Assembly: GCA_028561875.1 (NCBI GenBank)
Contig: JAQQTI010000002.1
Span: 62,001 to 126,000, forward strand
Origin: Methanomassiliicoccaceae archaeon COG_1
GTDB taxonomy: Archaea > Thermoplasmatota > Thermoplasmata > Methanomassiliicoccales > Methanomethylophilaceae
Reading direction: 5' to 3'
Length of the DNA: 64,000 bases
The notes beneath the pieces are model-generated. The model was not told the origin of the DNA and did no database searches. It was given only the letters and a program-made list of their open reading frames with translations. The position numbers and the translations under genes were made by a program. Each line of letters starts with the position of its first letter. The stretch's first letter is position 1. Positions 25,779 through 33,919 of this stretch are shown one piece after another.

Positions 25779-26489
25779 ATGTCGCTTCTGGAAATCGAAG
25801 ACCTGCACGTCGAAGCGGGCGGCAGGAAGATCCTGAAGGGGGTGAGTCTCACGGTCGAGGAGGGGGAGACCTGCGTCCTCTTCGGGCCCAACGGCTCGGG
25901 AAAGTCCACCCTCCTGTCGGCGATCATGGGGTTCAGCTCCGCGAAGGTGACCCAAGGTCGCATAATATTCAAAGGCCGGGACATCACGGGCCTGCCCGTC
26001 GACGCCCGCGCGAGGCTCGGCATCGGCATGATGATGCAGCGGCCCCCGAACGTCATCGGGGTGAGGCTGGGGGACCTCATCGAGGTGGCCGCGAAGAACG
26101 GCCACGGCAGCACCGGTCACGAAGGGGAGTTCCGCATGGATAGCATGATGGACAGGGACGTGAACGTCGGCTTCTCGGGCGGCGAAATCAAGAGATCGGA
26201 GATGCTGCAGCTCACCGCCCAGGCTCCGGATCTCGTCATGCTCGACGAGCCGGAGTCCGGCGTCGACCTCGAGAGCATCAACATGATCGGCTCGAAGGTC
26301 CGCGACCTCATCGAGAACAACGGGAGAAGGACCTCGGCCTTCGTCATCACGCATACCGGACAGATCATGGATTTCATAGACGTGAACAAGGGCTACATCA
26401 TGATCGACGGGAGGATCCGTTCCGAAGGCGACCCCCGGGAGGTCCTCGATAGCATCAAGGCCCATGGATACGGGGTGGACGACGAATGA
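25779..26489 (+). CDS. sufC: Fe-S cluster assembly ATPase SufC
   Basis: SufC is the soluble ABC ATPase that drives the SufBCD scaffold for iron-sulfur cluster assembly. The 236-residue protein has Walker A GPNGSGKS at 36-43, the family-typical signature FSGGEIKRSEM, Walker B LVMLDEPESGVD and a switch TH in FVITHTGQIMD. The start at 25779 gives the standard N-terminus MSLLEIEDLHVEAGG. It overlaps sufB by four bases (ATGA), so the two form one operon with no separate sufD; archaeal minimal SUF systems consist of these two genes. A methanogen with many ferredoxin-type enzymes needs high Fe-S supply. Confidence 0.96.
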   Translation: MSLLEIEDLHVEAGGRKILKGVSLTVEEGETCVLFGPNGSGKSTLLSAIMGFSSAKVTQGRIIFKGRDITGLPVDARARLGIGMMMQRPPNVIGVRLGDLIEVAAKNGHGSTGHEGEFRMDSMMDRDVNVGFSGGEIKRSEMLQLTAQAPDLVMLDEPESGVDLESINMIGSKVRDLIENNGRRTSAFVITHTGQIMDFIDVNKGYIMIDGRIRSEGDPREVLDSIKAHGYGVDDE

Positions 26490-27697
26490 CCGACAGGAAG
26501 GAGGTCGAGGAGGCCCTCGGCAAGAGGGCGGGCTTCGGGTCGGACGTCGACATCGAACGGTACGACGAGGGTGCGAAAGACTCCCAGGACATGGGCGACC
26601 TCGAGAAGCTCGACGACAATCTCCAGCAGAGGATGGTGAACGTCGGCGTCATGCCTGACGAGGAGAACCGCGACGGCACCATCGTGTTCGTGAACAACGC
26701 CCTGAGCCACTGCTCCAACAAGGCGCAGGACGGCCTGGTCATCATGAGCACGCAGAAGGCCATGGAGACCTACGACTGGGCTAAGGACTACTCCTGGAGG
26801 GCCATCGACCCGACGAAGGACAAGTACACCGCCAAGACGTACCTCGAGGACTCCGACGGGTACTTCATCTACGTCAAGCCGGGGCACCACCTCAAGCACC
26901 CCGTGCAGACCTGCATGATGCTCGGGCAGGAGAGGGGCCTCCAGAACCTGCACAACATCGTCGTCGTCGGGGACAACGCCTCCATTGATGTCGTCACCGG
27001 CTGCACCACCGTGCACGGCACGAACGACGCGCTGCACGTCGGGGTTTCCGAGATGTACCTCGGGGAGAACTCCTCGCTGGCCTTCACCATGATCCACGGG
27101 TGGAACGCCAAGACCGCGGTGAGGCCGAGGACCAACGTGGTTATGGAGAAGAACTCCCGCTACGTGAGCAACTACTTCATCCTGGACCCGGTGGGCACGG
27201 TCCAGACCTTCCCCGTCGCCTTCCTGAACGGCAGGGGGGCATCCTGCAATTTCAACACCATGTGCATCGCGCACGAGAGGTCCGACATCGACACCGGAGG
27301 GTGCGTGATGCACAACGCGCCGAACACCGGGTCGGAGATCGTCAGCAGGAACATCACGTACGGCGGGAAGATGGTCGCGAGGGGCAGACTGGTCGGCAAC
27401 GCTCCGGGCGCCAAGGCGCACCTCGAGTGCAACTCCATCGTGCTCAGGGACGGCGGCTCGACGCAGTCCATCCCCGAGCTCGTCGCCACCGTGCAGGACG
27501 TCGACCTCACCCACGAGGCGGCGGTCGGCAGGATCGCCGAGGACCAGATAGAATACCTCATGTCCCGCGGACTCGCCGAGGACGAGGCGGTCTCGATGAT
27601 CGTCAGGGGCTTCCTGACCGGCAACCTTGAGGGCCTCCCGGCGAACCTCAAGAAGGAGATTGACGCGGCCATCGAGAAGGCCAACGAGGGCGATTGA
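26486..27697 (+). CDS. sufB: Fe-S cluster assembly scaffold SufB/SufD
   Basis: This 403-residue SufB/D-family protein forms the beta-helix scaffold that works with SufC. Visible family blocks are the right-handed beta-helix repeats (IVVVGDNASIDVVTGCTTVHG…, SRYVSNYFILDPVGTVQTFP) and the C-terminal conserved region ECNSIVLRDGGSTQSIPELVATVQDVDLTHEAAVGRIAEDQIEYLMSRGL. In full SufB this last block is where the Glu/His partners of the SufB-SufD interface lie. With no sufD nearby, it probably forms a SufB2C2 complex. Translationally coupled to sufC. Confidence 0.95.
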   Translation: MTDRKEVEEALGKRAGFGSDVDIERYDEGAKDSQDMGDLEKLDDNLQQRMVNVGVMPDEENRDGTIVFVNNALSHCSNKAQDGLVIMSTQKAMETYDWAKDYSWRAIDPTKDKYTAKTYLEDSDGYFIYVKPGHHLKHPVQTCMMLGQERGLQNLHNIVVVGDNASIDVVTGCTTVHGTNDALHVGVSEMYLGENSSLAFTMIHGWNAKTAVRPRTNVVMEKNSRYVSNYFILDPVGTVQTFPVAFLNGRGASCNFNTMCIAHERSDIDTGGCVMHNAPNTGSEIVSRNITYGGKMVARGRLVGNAPGAKAHLECNSIVLRDGGSTQSIPELVATVQDVDLTHEAAVGRIAEDQIEYLMSRGLAEDEAVSMIVRGFLTGNLEGLPANLKKEIDAAIEKANEGD

Positions 27698-27726
27698 AAC
27701 TCCGCGGAGGGGGCACCCCCGCGCGC

Positions 27727-27837
27727 TTTCCGCGGCCGGGCCCGAATCGTATGCGTTTTCCGCATCCGTTCTCCAAGAAAGCGGATAACGCTTATCTACG
27801 ATTTCCGCTTTCCGTGGCCATCGAGTCAGCTTTCCGC
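27727..27837. repeat. Iterated TTTCCGC motif upstream of the amino-acid symporter
   Basis: TTTCCGC occurs at 27727, 27757, 27802 and 27831, with a near copy (TTTCCGT) at 27809 and an inverted copy inside GAAAGCGGAT at 27775-27784. The first lies just after a hairpin (GGGGGCACCCCC) that probably ends the suf transcript. Clustered copies within 150 bases of the symporter start suggest a multi-site regulator. Confidence 0.4.
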
Positions 27838-27881
27838 ATCATCGCGGAACGTCGGTCGGTCACGGGGAACAACGTGAGATA

Positions 27882-29318
27882 ATGTCTGCAATGGGTTTTC
27901 TGAACAATGACGTGGCGCCCCTATTCTCCACGGCCGCCGACTACTTCTGGGGGATCGCGTTCGTGTTCCTCATCGGCCTCGGAATCGCATTCACGTTCAA
28001 GCTCAGGGGGCTGCAGATCCTCAGGATCAGGGAGACGTCCACCCTGGCGCTGTCCGGCGTGAAGGAGGGCAGGAGGACGAGGAGGGTCTCCTCCTTCGAG
28101 GCGTTCTGCATAGGCATGGGCGCCCGCATCGGCGTCGGGAACATCGCGGGGGTCGCCACCGCCATCGTCATGGGCGGACCAGGCGCCGTGTTCTGGATGT
28201 GGATATTCGCCATCATCGGCTCCGCGAGCAGTTTCATGGAGTCCACCCTCGCGCAGATATACAAGGAGAGGAAGGAGGACGGCCACTTCTACGGAGGCCC
28301 GGCGTACTACGCTTCCAAGGGACTCGGCAGCAGGAAGCTCGGCGTCCTTGCCGCCGTCCTCCTCGTCCTCACCTTCGGGATCGGCTTCATCGGCGTACAG
28401 GCGTGCAACGCCTCGGCGGCGCTAAGCGGCGCGTTCGACTTCGACAACAACCGCCTGGTCTTCGCCCTCGCCATCGCGGCCTTCGCCGCGGTCATCCTCT
28501 TCAAGGGGCTCAAGGCCGTCGCCAGGTTCTCTTCCAACATCGTCCCCGCCATGGCCCTGGCATGGATCGTGTTCTGCATCGTCGCCATCTGCTTCAACGT
28601 CGACGGCGTCGCCAACGCCTTCGGGATGATTTTCGAGTGCGCGTTCAGCGCCCCCGGCCTGATGGGCGGGGTGATCGGGACCGTCATCATCACCGGCCTG
28701 AAGAGGGGGGTGTTCTCCAACGAGGCCGGCTTGGGCTCCGTCGCCAACGTCGCCTCCACCGCCGACATCCCACATCCCGTGAAGCAGGGGCTCATACAGT
28801 CCTTCGGCGTCCTCGTGGACACCCTCGTCGTCTGCACCTTCACCGCCGTCGTCGTCCTCTCCTACGGCGGCTTCGGCGACATCGTGGCGCTCGACCTCAA
28901 GGGCAGCGAGCTCGTGCAGGCCATCACTGAGGACTCCATGGGCGGCATCGCGCAGTACGTCATCGCCCTGTTCATGTTCGTCTTCGCGTTCACCAGTCTC
29001 GTCGGCTACTACACGATGAGCGAGGCCAACGCGAGGTTCATCAGAGATGATGAGAGGGTCATCCTCGCCGTGCGCATCATCGTCATCCTCGTGGCATTCT
29101 GCGCCGCGGTCGTCACCGACGTCACGATCATGGACGCGTTCAGCGACACGTTCAACGCGGCGATGGCGTCCGTGAACATGGTGATAGTCGCCCTGCTGAG
29201 CCGCAAGGTCTTCGAGGCGTACGCAGACTACCGCAAGCAGAAGAGGGCGGGCGTGGAGGAACCGGAGTTCCACCGCAGCTCGCTGAGCGACGCGACGGGC
29301 GTCACGGAGTGGGAGTGA
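27882..29318 (+). CDS. Alanine/glycine:cation symporter (AGCS family)
   Basis: This 478-residue integral membrane protein has about 11 membrane helices and AGCS (DAACS/AlsT) signature blocks: ARIGVGNIAGVATAIVMGGPGAVFWMW near residue 85 and GLKRGVFSNEAGLGSVANVASTA near residue 270. It should import alanine or glycine with Na+ or H+. Substrate choice between alanine, glycine and related amino acids cannot be settled from sequence. The start at 27882 follows a short AT-rich leader; a start at Met4 (27891) is possible. It is followed after four bases by a small membrane protein, probably cotranscribed. Confidence 0.94.
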   Translation: MSAMGFLNNDVAPLFSTAADYFWGIAFVFLIGLGIAFTFKLRGLQILRIRETSTLALSGVKEGRRTRRVSSFEAFCIGMGARIGVGNIAGVATAIVMGGPGAVFWMWIFAIIGSASSFMESTLAQIYKERKEDGHFYGGPAYYASKGLGSRKLGVLAAVLLVLTFGIGFIGVQACNASAALSGAFDFDNNRLVFALAIAAFAAVILFKGLKAVARFSSNIVPAMALAWIVFCIVAICFNVDGVANAFGMIFECAFSAPGLMGGVIGTVIITGLKRGVFSNEAGLGSVANVASTADIPHPVKQGLIQSFGVLVDTLVVCTFTAVVVLSYGGFGDIVALDLKGSELVQAITEDSMGGIAQYVIALFMFVFAFTSLVGYYTMSEANARFIRDDERVILAVRIIVILVAFCAAVVTDVTIMDAFSDTFNAAMASVNMVIVALLSRKVFEAYADYRKQKRAGVEEPEFHRSSLSDATGVTEWE

Positions 29319-29322
29319 TGAC

Positions 29323-29526
29323 ATGGTCACCGTGGAGCTCTGCAACAAACTGATCCCGGCCCTCATGGCGGTCGTGGTGCTAATCGGCTTCCTTACCGGG
29401 TACTACTACCACCGCGGTGACAGCGAAACGATGTTCATTCCCCTGTCCGCCGGATTCGTCGTCCTCTTCGTCATGTACTACTTCATCGACAAGAGGTCGG
29501 AGACGATCGCCGCATCCCCGAGTTGA
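29323..29526 (+). CDS. Small two-helix membrane protein downstream of the symporter
   Basis: The 67-residue peptide has two hydrophobic helices (residues 10-28 and 38-54) separated by a polar loop (YYHRGDSETMF). It begins four bases after the symporter stop and is on the same strand, so it may be an accessory subunit of the transporter. No family is recognised. Confidence 0.65.
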   Translation: MVTVELCNKLIPALMAVVVLIGFLTGYYYHRGDSETMFIPLSAGFVVLFVMYYFIDKRSETIAASPS

Positions 29527-29566
29527 GAGCGGGGACAGGCCGGGAACGGTGCAGCGGACGGGGCTC

Positions 29567-29983
29567 TCAGAGCTTCATGCTGGTCCAGCAGAGCTCGCGG
29601 GTCTCGGTGATGAGGACGTCGTCGGACTTCTTCCGGGTGCGGATGTCGCGGAAGACGATGTTGTCCTTGCCGAGGAAGATCCTCTCGGACTCGCCGTCGC
29701 CGGCGGACTCGAAGATGTTGACGTACATGTGACCGAAGCCGGTGTTCATGTTCTCGGAGCCCCGTTTGGAGAGGGACGCCATGTCAAAGACGCAGGAGCC
29801 GTGGCCCCTGGTGGTGTTGAACTGCCCGACGTCCTTGCCGTTTATCTCCTTCTGAACCAGTACGTTCTGACCCTCGATCTTCTGCACGGTGTACTTTTCG
29901 ATGGTCGGGTCGGAACGAGTTCTGCCTGATTCGGTAACCGTCAATTGGTACGCAAACCATGTTCCTTCGTTTATGCTAGCCAT
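29567..29983 (-). CDS. Conserved hypothetical protein, soluble
   Basis: This 138-residue soluble protein (MASINEGTWFAYQLTVTES…) is predicted to be largely beta-stranded, with many alternating hydrophobic positions and no membrane segment. No domain is recognised. The start at 29983 was chosen over 30016 because the upstream residues are not coding-like. It is convergent with the symporter operon, whose stop region contains a GAGAGC/GCTCTC hairpin. Confidence 0.7.
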   Translation of the reverse strand: MASINEGTWFAYQLTVTESGRTRSDPTIEKYTVQKIEGQNVLVQKEINGKDVGQFNTTRGHGSCVFDMASLSKRGSENMNTGFGHMYVNIFESAGDGESERIFLGKDNIVFRDIRTRKKSDDVLITETRELCWTSMKL

Positions 29984-30020
29984 CGATTTCAACTCCAGAC
30001 ACCACCTTACATTCACTGGA

Positions 30021-31454
30021 TTAATAAATTCTTCGGACGGTGCGTACGTCAGCAGGCCGTGAAGGCCATCGGCTGCCCGACGAATGACGTAGCACCTCTC
30101 CCTTCCTCATGCGGAACCCCGCCTCGGCCCACCCGACCATCAGGAACATCCCGAAGACCTCGCAGGCGACGAAGCCCCAGCATATGGCGTTGAGGTCGTA
30201 GGTGGAGCAGAAGGCGAAGGTGAGCAGGAGCACCATGTTGCGGATGAACGTGCTCCACATCGAGCTGTTCGCCATGCGCATCGACTGGAGGAGCGACGAG
30301 GATATGTTGATCGCCGAATACAGCACGCCGATGATCATGAATACCCTCGTCACGTGGATTATGTCGCCGCGGAGCCCGACCGACCCGTCGCTGTAGGTGA
30401 ACATCACCACTGCATGGTCGGCTAGGATGCAGAGGGAGACGGCCTCGGCGGCGGCAATCGCCAGCGCCCATGCCATGGCGTAGGCGTAGGTGAAACGCAT
30501 CTTGCCGAGGTCCTTCCTCTGGAACGCGGCGGCACAGATGGGGACGAGTGCGCTGGCTAGAGCGACCGAGGGGACGAGCATGAGTTCGACGAACTTCCAC
30601 GACGTGGCGTAGACGGCGAAGCCCTCGGCGCCCGCCGCGGCGACGACGAAGAAGTTCAACGGGAAGTTCATCGTCGCCATGATGTCGAGCTCTACGGTCT
30701 TCGGGATGCCGACCGAGAGGAGGTCGCGGAGGACCGGCCTCTGAGGCCTCATCATCGAGCGGTGTATGTCCACGTAGGTCGTGTCCGACCTCAAGAGGTA
30801 CCAGTAGAAGAACGGTATCGCGGAGAGCGCGGTGGCGGCGATGGTCGCCCAGGCCAGGCCGGCGATCCCCCAACCGAGGACGAAGGTGAACAGCGGGTCG
30901 AAGACGATGTTGAGGACGGCGGCGGAGGCCATCATGGCCATGGCGCGGCGCGATGCGCCCTCCCCCCTCAGGATGCCGGCGAGTATCCCCTGCATGACGA
31001 TGAAGACCGCCCCGAGGAAGAACGGCAGGGCATACGAGACGCAGTCGTCGTACATCTCCGCGCCTCCGACGGCGCGGAGAATCGGATTGCCGATGGCCAG
31101 CGTTATCGGCGTGATGATCAGGCCCATGACCGCCATGAATACGATGGACTGCGAGGCGACGGCGTCGGCCTCCTCCTTCCTCTTCATCGCCACCTTCGCA
31201 GCGATGGATGCGGAAATGCCGATGCCCACCCCGGACCCGATGCCGGAGATGATGAGGTAGAACGATGCGACGAGCCCGACCGCGGCGAGCGGTATCGCCC
31301 CCAGGCTGGAGCACCAGAAGGTGTCGACGAAGGAGTTGACCTGCGCCACGAGCAGCGAGACCAGCATGGGCAGGGCCATCATGCGCAGGGCCCTCCTGGG
31401 GTCCCCGAGCATGACCCTCGCGTCCTTGGTGAGCTGCTTATCCGCCGTCCGCAT
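30021..31454 (-). CDS. MATE-family multidrug/cation antiporter
   Basis: This 477-residue protein has 12 membrane helices in two six-helix repeats typical of MATE transporters (LGDPRRALRMMALPMLVSLLVAQVNSFVDTFWCSSLG at the start; GIPKTVELDIMATMNFPLNFFVV at the beginning of the second half). It probably exports toxic organic cations using an ion gradient. The open frame reaches 31892, but the family N-terminus and a GAGGG ribosome-binding sequence place the start at 31454. The minus strand upstream has an AT patch (ACAATAAAACC) that may be the promoter. Confidence 0.92.
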   Translation of the reverse strand: MRTADKQLTKDARVMLGDPRRALRMMALPMLVSLLVAQVNSFVDTFWCSSLGAIPLAAVGLVASFYLIISGIGSGVGIGISASIAAKVAMKRKEEADAVASQSIVFMAVMGLIITPITLAIGNPILRAVGGAEMYDDCVSYALPFFLGAVFIVMQGILAGILRGEGASRRAMAMMASAAVLNIVFDPLFTFVLGWGIAGLAWATIAATALSAIPFFYWYLLRSDTTYVDIHRSMMRPQRPVLRDLLSVGIPKTVELDIMATMNFPLNFFVVAAAGAEGFAVYATSWKFVELMLVPSVALASALVPICAAAFQRKDLGKMRFTYAYAMAWALAIAAAEAVSLCILADHAVVMFTYSDGSVGLRGDIIHVTRVFMIIGVLYSAINISSSLLQSMRMANSSMWSTFIRNMVLLLTFAFCSTYDLNAICWGFVACEVFGMFLMVGWAEAGFRMRKGEVLRHSSGSRWPSRPADVRTVRRIY

Positions 31455-31589
31455 CCCTCGCGTGGGTATCTCGACGCTAGGTTTTATTGTTTGGTCGAGC
31501 CCTTCGGAACCGATGACCATGGGCAACAGGGCCGTGGCGGGCGCCGTGTTCGCAGACACGGGGTTGGATGCCTCCTCGACGGACTGAGG

Positions 31590-32065
31590 AGGTCTCAAGG
31601 CAATTCCGTTGCCGCGGAGACCGCGGCATCGGCGGCCAATCCGGCGGAGACGGCGGGGACCTCCGTGGACAGGATGGACGGAATCCCCGAGGAGGGCGCG
31701 GCACGTACAGAGTACGGACCGGACGCCAGCGCTCCGAGGTCCGTGTACCGTACGGTGGAGGGGCGGGGGGAGAACTCGGATGCCGCGGTGAGATGTCTCG
31801 GGGGACATCCTGAAGAAAGAGTACGGGGTGAAGATGGACACGGCGTTCATGGACCGGACGTCCCCGTTCTCAGAGGCCTCTCGACAGGGCATCGTGAGGG
31901 TTGGTTGTTCAGGGGACCACAGGCCCGGCGGAATACAGGGACTCCAACTGCTTCGTGGATACCAGACCGTCGTACACGTTCCCGCCGGACCGCCTCACCG
32001 AAGAGCAAGCGACCGACCGCGCGGTCGGTCGCATCACGGGCAGGGGGGGATTACCCGTGCCCTGA
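31590..32065 (+). pseudogene. Decayed gene remnant upstream of fic
   Basis: Protein-like sequence is spread over three frames: DGIPEEGAARTEYGPDASAPRS… (to about 31800), then DILKKEYGVKMDTAFMDRTSPFSE (31804-31920), then EYRDSNCFVDTRPSYTFPPD… (31928 to TGA at 32063-32065). Each joint is a one-base shift, the first in a run of five G. The middle piece faintly resembles the first-Asp region of DDE transposases (FMDRTSPFSE), but I cannot assign it firmly. The left limit is approximate. Confidence 0.35.
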
Positions 32066-32254
32066 CGAACCGTCCGTTGACCTTTGATTGCGTTCTAATC
32101 CTTGCCCTTGGTGGTGAAAGCGATGTCCCCCGAGTCACAATCACTGGACAGAGTACATGCGTCCTGAAGAGCGTCATATGCGTGATTCAGCTCTGAGCTC
32201 TTCCATGCTCACATGTTGATTTCTGAAGATGCAGGATATCTGGTCCTGCCGATT

Positions 32255-32287
32255 ATTTAGGTAATAATAGATATATTATACCTAAAT
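32255..32287. promoter_or_regulatory. Long AT-rich inverted repeat upstream of fic
   Basis: ATTTAGGT-aATAAT and ATTAT-ACCTAAAT form an almost perfect inverted repeat with one unpaired base on one side, about 65 bases upstream of fic. A third half-site (ACCTAGAT) is at 32333-32340, 11 bases before the start codon. The cluster probably includes the fic promoter and an operator. Confidence 0.55.
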
Positions 32288-32351
32288 TAAATAAATTCAA
32301 TGGTTTTTTCTAAGTATTTATCATTAAATAATACCTAGATAATCTATAATC

Positions 32352-33389
32352 ATGCACAGATTCGACTATTCGGAGATACTCGGCGACATACCGCAGGATA
32401 TAGCGAAGATGCTGGTCGAGATCGCCGAGATACGTTCGCTCGAGTGCATACGCCGCGCAAAGTATCCGAAGGACTATGCCAGGATGGAGGACATCGCCAA
32501 ACTGGCCTCGGTGAAATACTCCAACGAGATCGAGGGCATAGTGACGTCGGACGAGCGCATCAGGGAGATCGTCATACGCGGAGGGGCCCCGAACAATCAT
32601 TCGGAGGAGGAGATCGCCGGCTACAGGGATGCCCTCAGCCTGATCCATACGGAAAGGGGGTCCCTGGGATTCAGCAGGGATACGATCCTGGATCTGCACT
32701 CCATGCTCAGGACGAAAGGGTCGGACAGGCATGCCTACAAGGACAGAGACAATGCGGTGATCGGCATCGATCCTTCGGGAAGAAGGCGCATCGTGTTCGA
32801 ACCCGTCCCGGCATCCGAGACCGAGGACTGCATGGAACAGCTGTGCATAGCGTATCAGGAGCTCTCGACCCAGGGCTATGAGCCTCTGCTCTACATACCC
32901 TGCATCATTCTGGATTATCTCTGCATCCATCCGTTCCTGGACGGCAACGGCAGGACCTCCAGGCTCCTCACGGTGCTTCTCCTGTACAAGGAGGGCATCG
33001 ACATATGCAGGTACGTTTCGATGGATGAGCACATATCGTTCACGAAATCGGATTACTACGATTCGCTGCAGCGGTCTTCCGCCGGGTGGAGGGAGAACAG
33101 GTGGACCTACTTCCCGTTCATCAGATATTTCCTCAGGACCCTGCTAGAATGCTTCATGGACATCGACGCCAGATTCGCCATAGTAGACGGGGAAGGCATC
33201 GGGAGGAAGCAGACCGTCGAGAATGTCCTGATGAGGAGCTCTGCGCCGATGTCGCTGAAGCAGATACATATGGTCCTTAGGGACGTCAGCATCTACACCA
33301 TACAGAAAGTGGTGAAGAAGCTGATGTCCGAGGGCAAGATCGAGAAGATCGGCAATACCAAAGGCACACGCTACATCTACAAGCGTTGA
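32352..33389 (+). CDS. Fic-family protein with N-terminal inhibitory motif
   Basis: Fic proteins transfer AMP or other groups from nucleotides to target proteins. The catalytic core HPFLDGNGRTSR is present at about residues 195-206 and is intact (His, Asp, Asn, Arg). An inhibitory helix motif S/TxxxE(G/N) is seen as SNEIEGI near residue 58, marking an autoinhibited class II Fic. A C-terminal winged helix (SLKQIHMVLRDVSIYTIQKVVKKLMSEGKIEKI) suggests DNA binding. The length of 345 residues is usual for Fic-wHTH proteins. Target proteins are unknown; some relatives act as toxins or stress regulators. The upstream inverted repeat may be its own operator. Confidence 0.92.
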   Translation: MHRFDYSEILGDIPQDIAKMLVEIAEIRSLECIRRAKYPKDYARMEDIAKLASVKYSNEIEGIVTSDERIREIVIRGGAPNNHSEEEIAGYRDALSLIHTERGSLGFSRDTILDLHSMLRTKGSDRHAYKDRDNAVIGIDPSGRRRIVFEPVPASETEDCMEQLCIAYQELSTQGYEPLLYIPCIILDYLCIHPFLDGNGRTSRLLTVLLLYKEGIDICRYVSMDEHISFTKSDYYDSLQRSSAGWRENRWTYFPFIRYFLRTLLECFMDIDARFAIVDGEGIGRKQTVENVLMRSSAPMSLKQIHMVLRDVSIYTIQKVVKKLMSEGKIEKIGNTKGTRYIYKR

Positions 33390-33868
33390 AACACAGACAG
33401 GATGCTGATGCTTCACGCATCCGCCGTCCGCTGCGGCCCCGCCGGCATTCTGTTATCGCCGTTCGTCACCAGAAACGGCCGTCTGCCTCTTTTGTCAAAC
33501 TCCATGGATCGTCGGAACGTCGACTCTCTGTCCCTCAGCGCGGAGGGCATTGCGCAGTGATGCTCTCTCTGAACGGATCGGTGATGTCCAATTCATCGGG
33601 CAGAGCACCGATTATTCAACCCGAGTATGGCACCCGGGACGTGAGGCGGCTGGACCCCCGTCCTCTCTCCTGATTGCCGGCAAAGAGGATACGGCCAGAA
33701 AAAGATCAATGATACACTGTCGTGCCGAATTCACGTATGGCCGGAACGTCCGCTCGGTATTCCGGGAATTAAAAGCCAGAAACACGGCATGGTGGGACGT
33801 GCCCCGTAGCGCACGTCCGCGGCCGGAGCCGGGGCACGGACGCGAAGTTCCGAGCGACTGAGTTGAGG
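33390..33868. other. Intergenic stretch with a solo IS end
   Basis: No gene is supported in these 479 bases. The only recognisable item is GTGCCGAATTCACGT at 33722-33736, identical to the 15-base end of the IS1634-like element at 10214-12184, with no transposase nearby. The remainder is GC-rich without clear structure. Confidence 0.5.
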
Positions 33869-33888
33869 GCCCCCGGGATTCCGGGGGC
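33869..33888 (-). terminator. Hairpin downstream of mtaB
   Basis: GCCCCCGG and CCGGGGGC form a perfect 8-base stem with a four-base loop, 32 bases beyond the mtaB stop codon. It is a likely transcript end for the mtaCB operon. Confidence 0.55.
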
Positions 33889-33919
33889 TAAGGGGGTTTC
33901 CAAGAGGTTTTCCCGGGCT

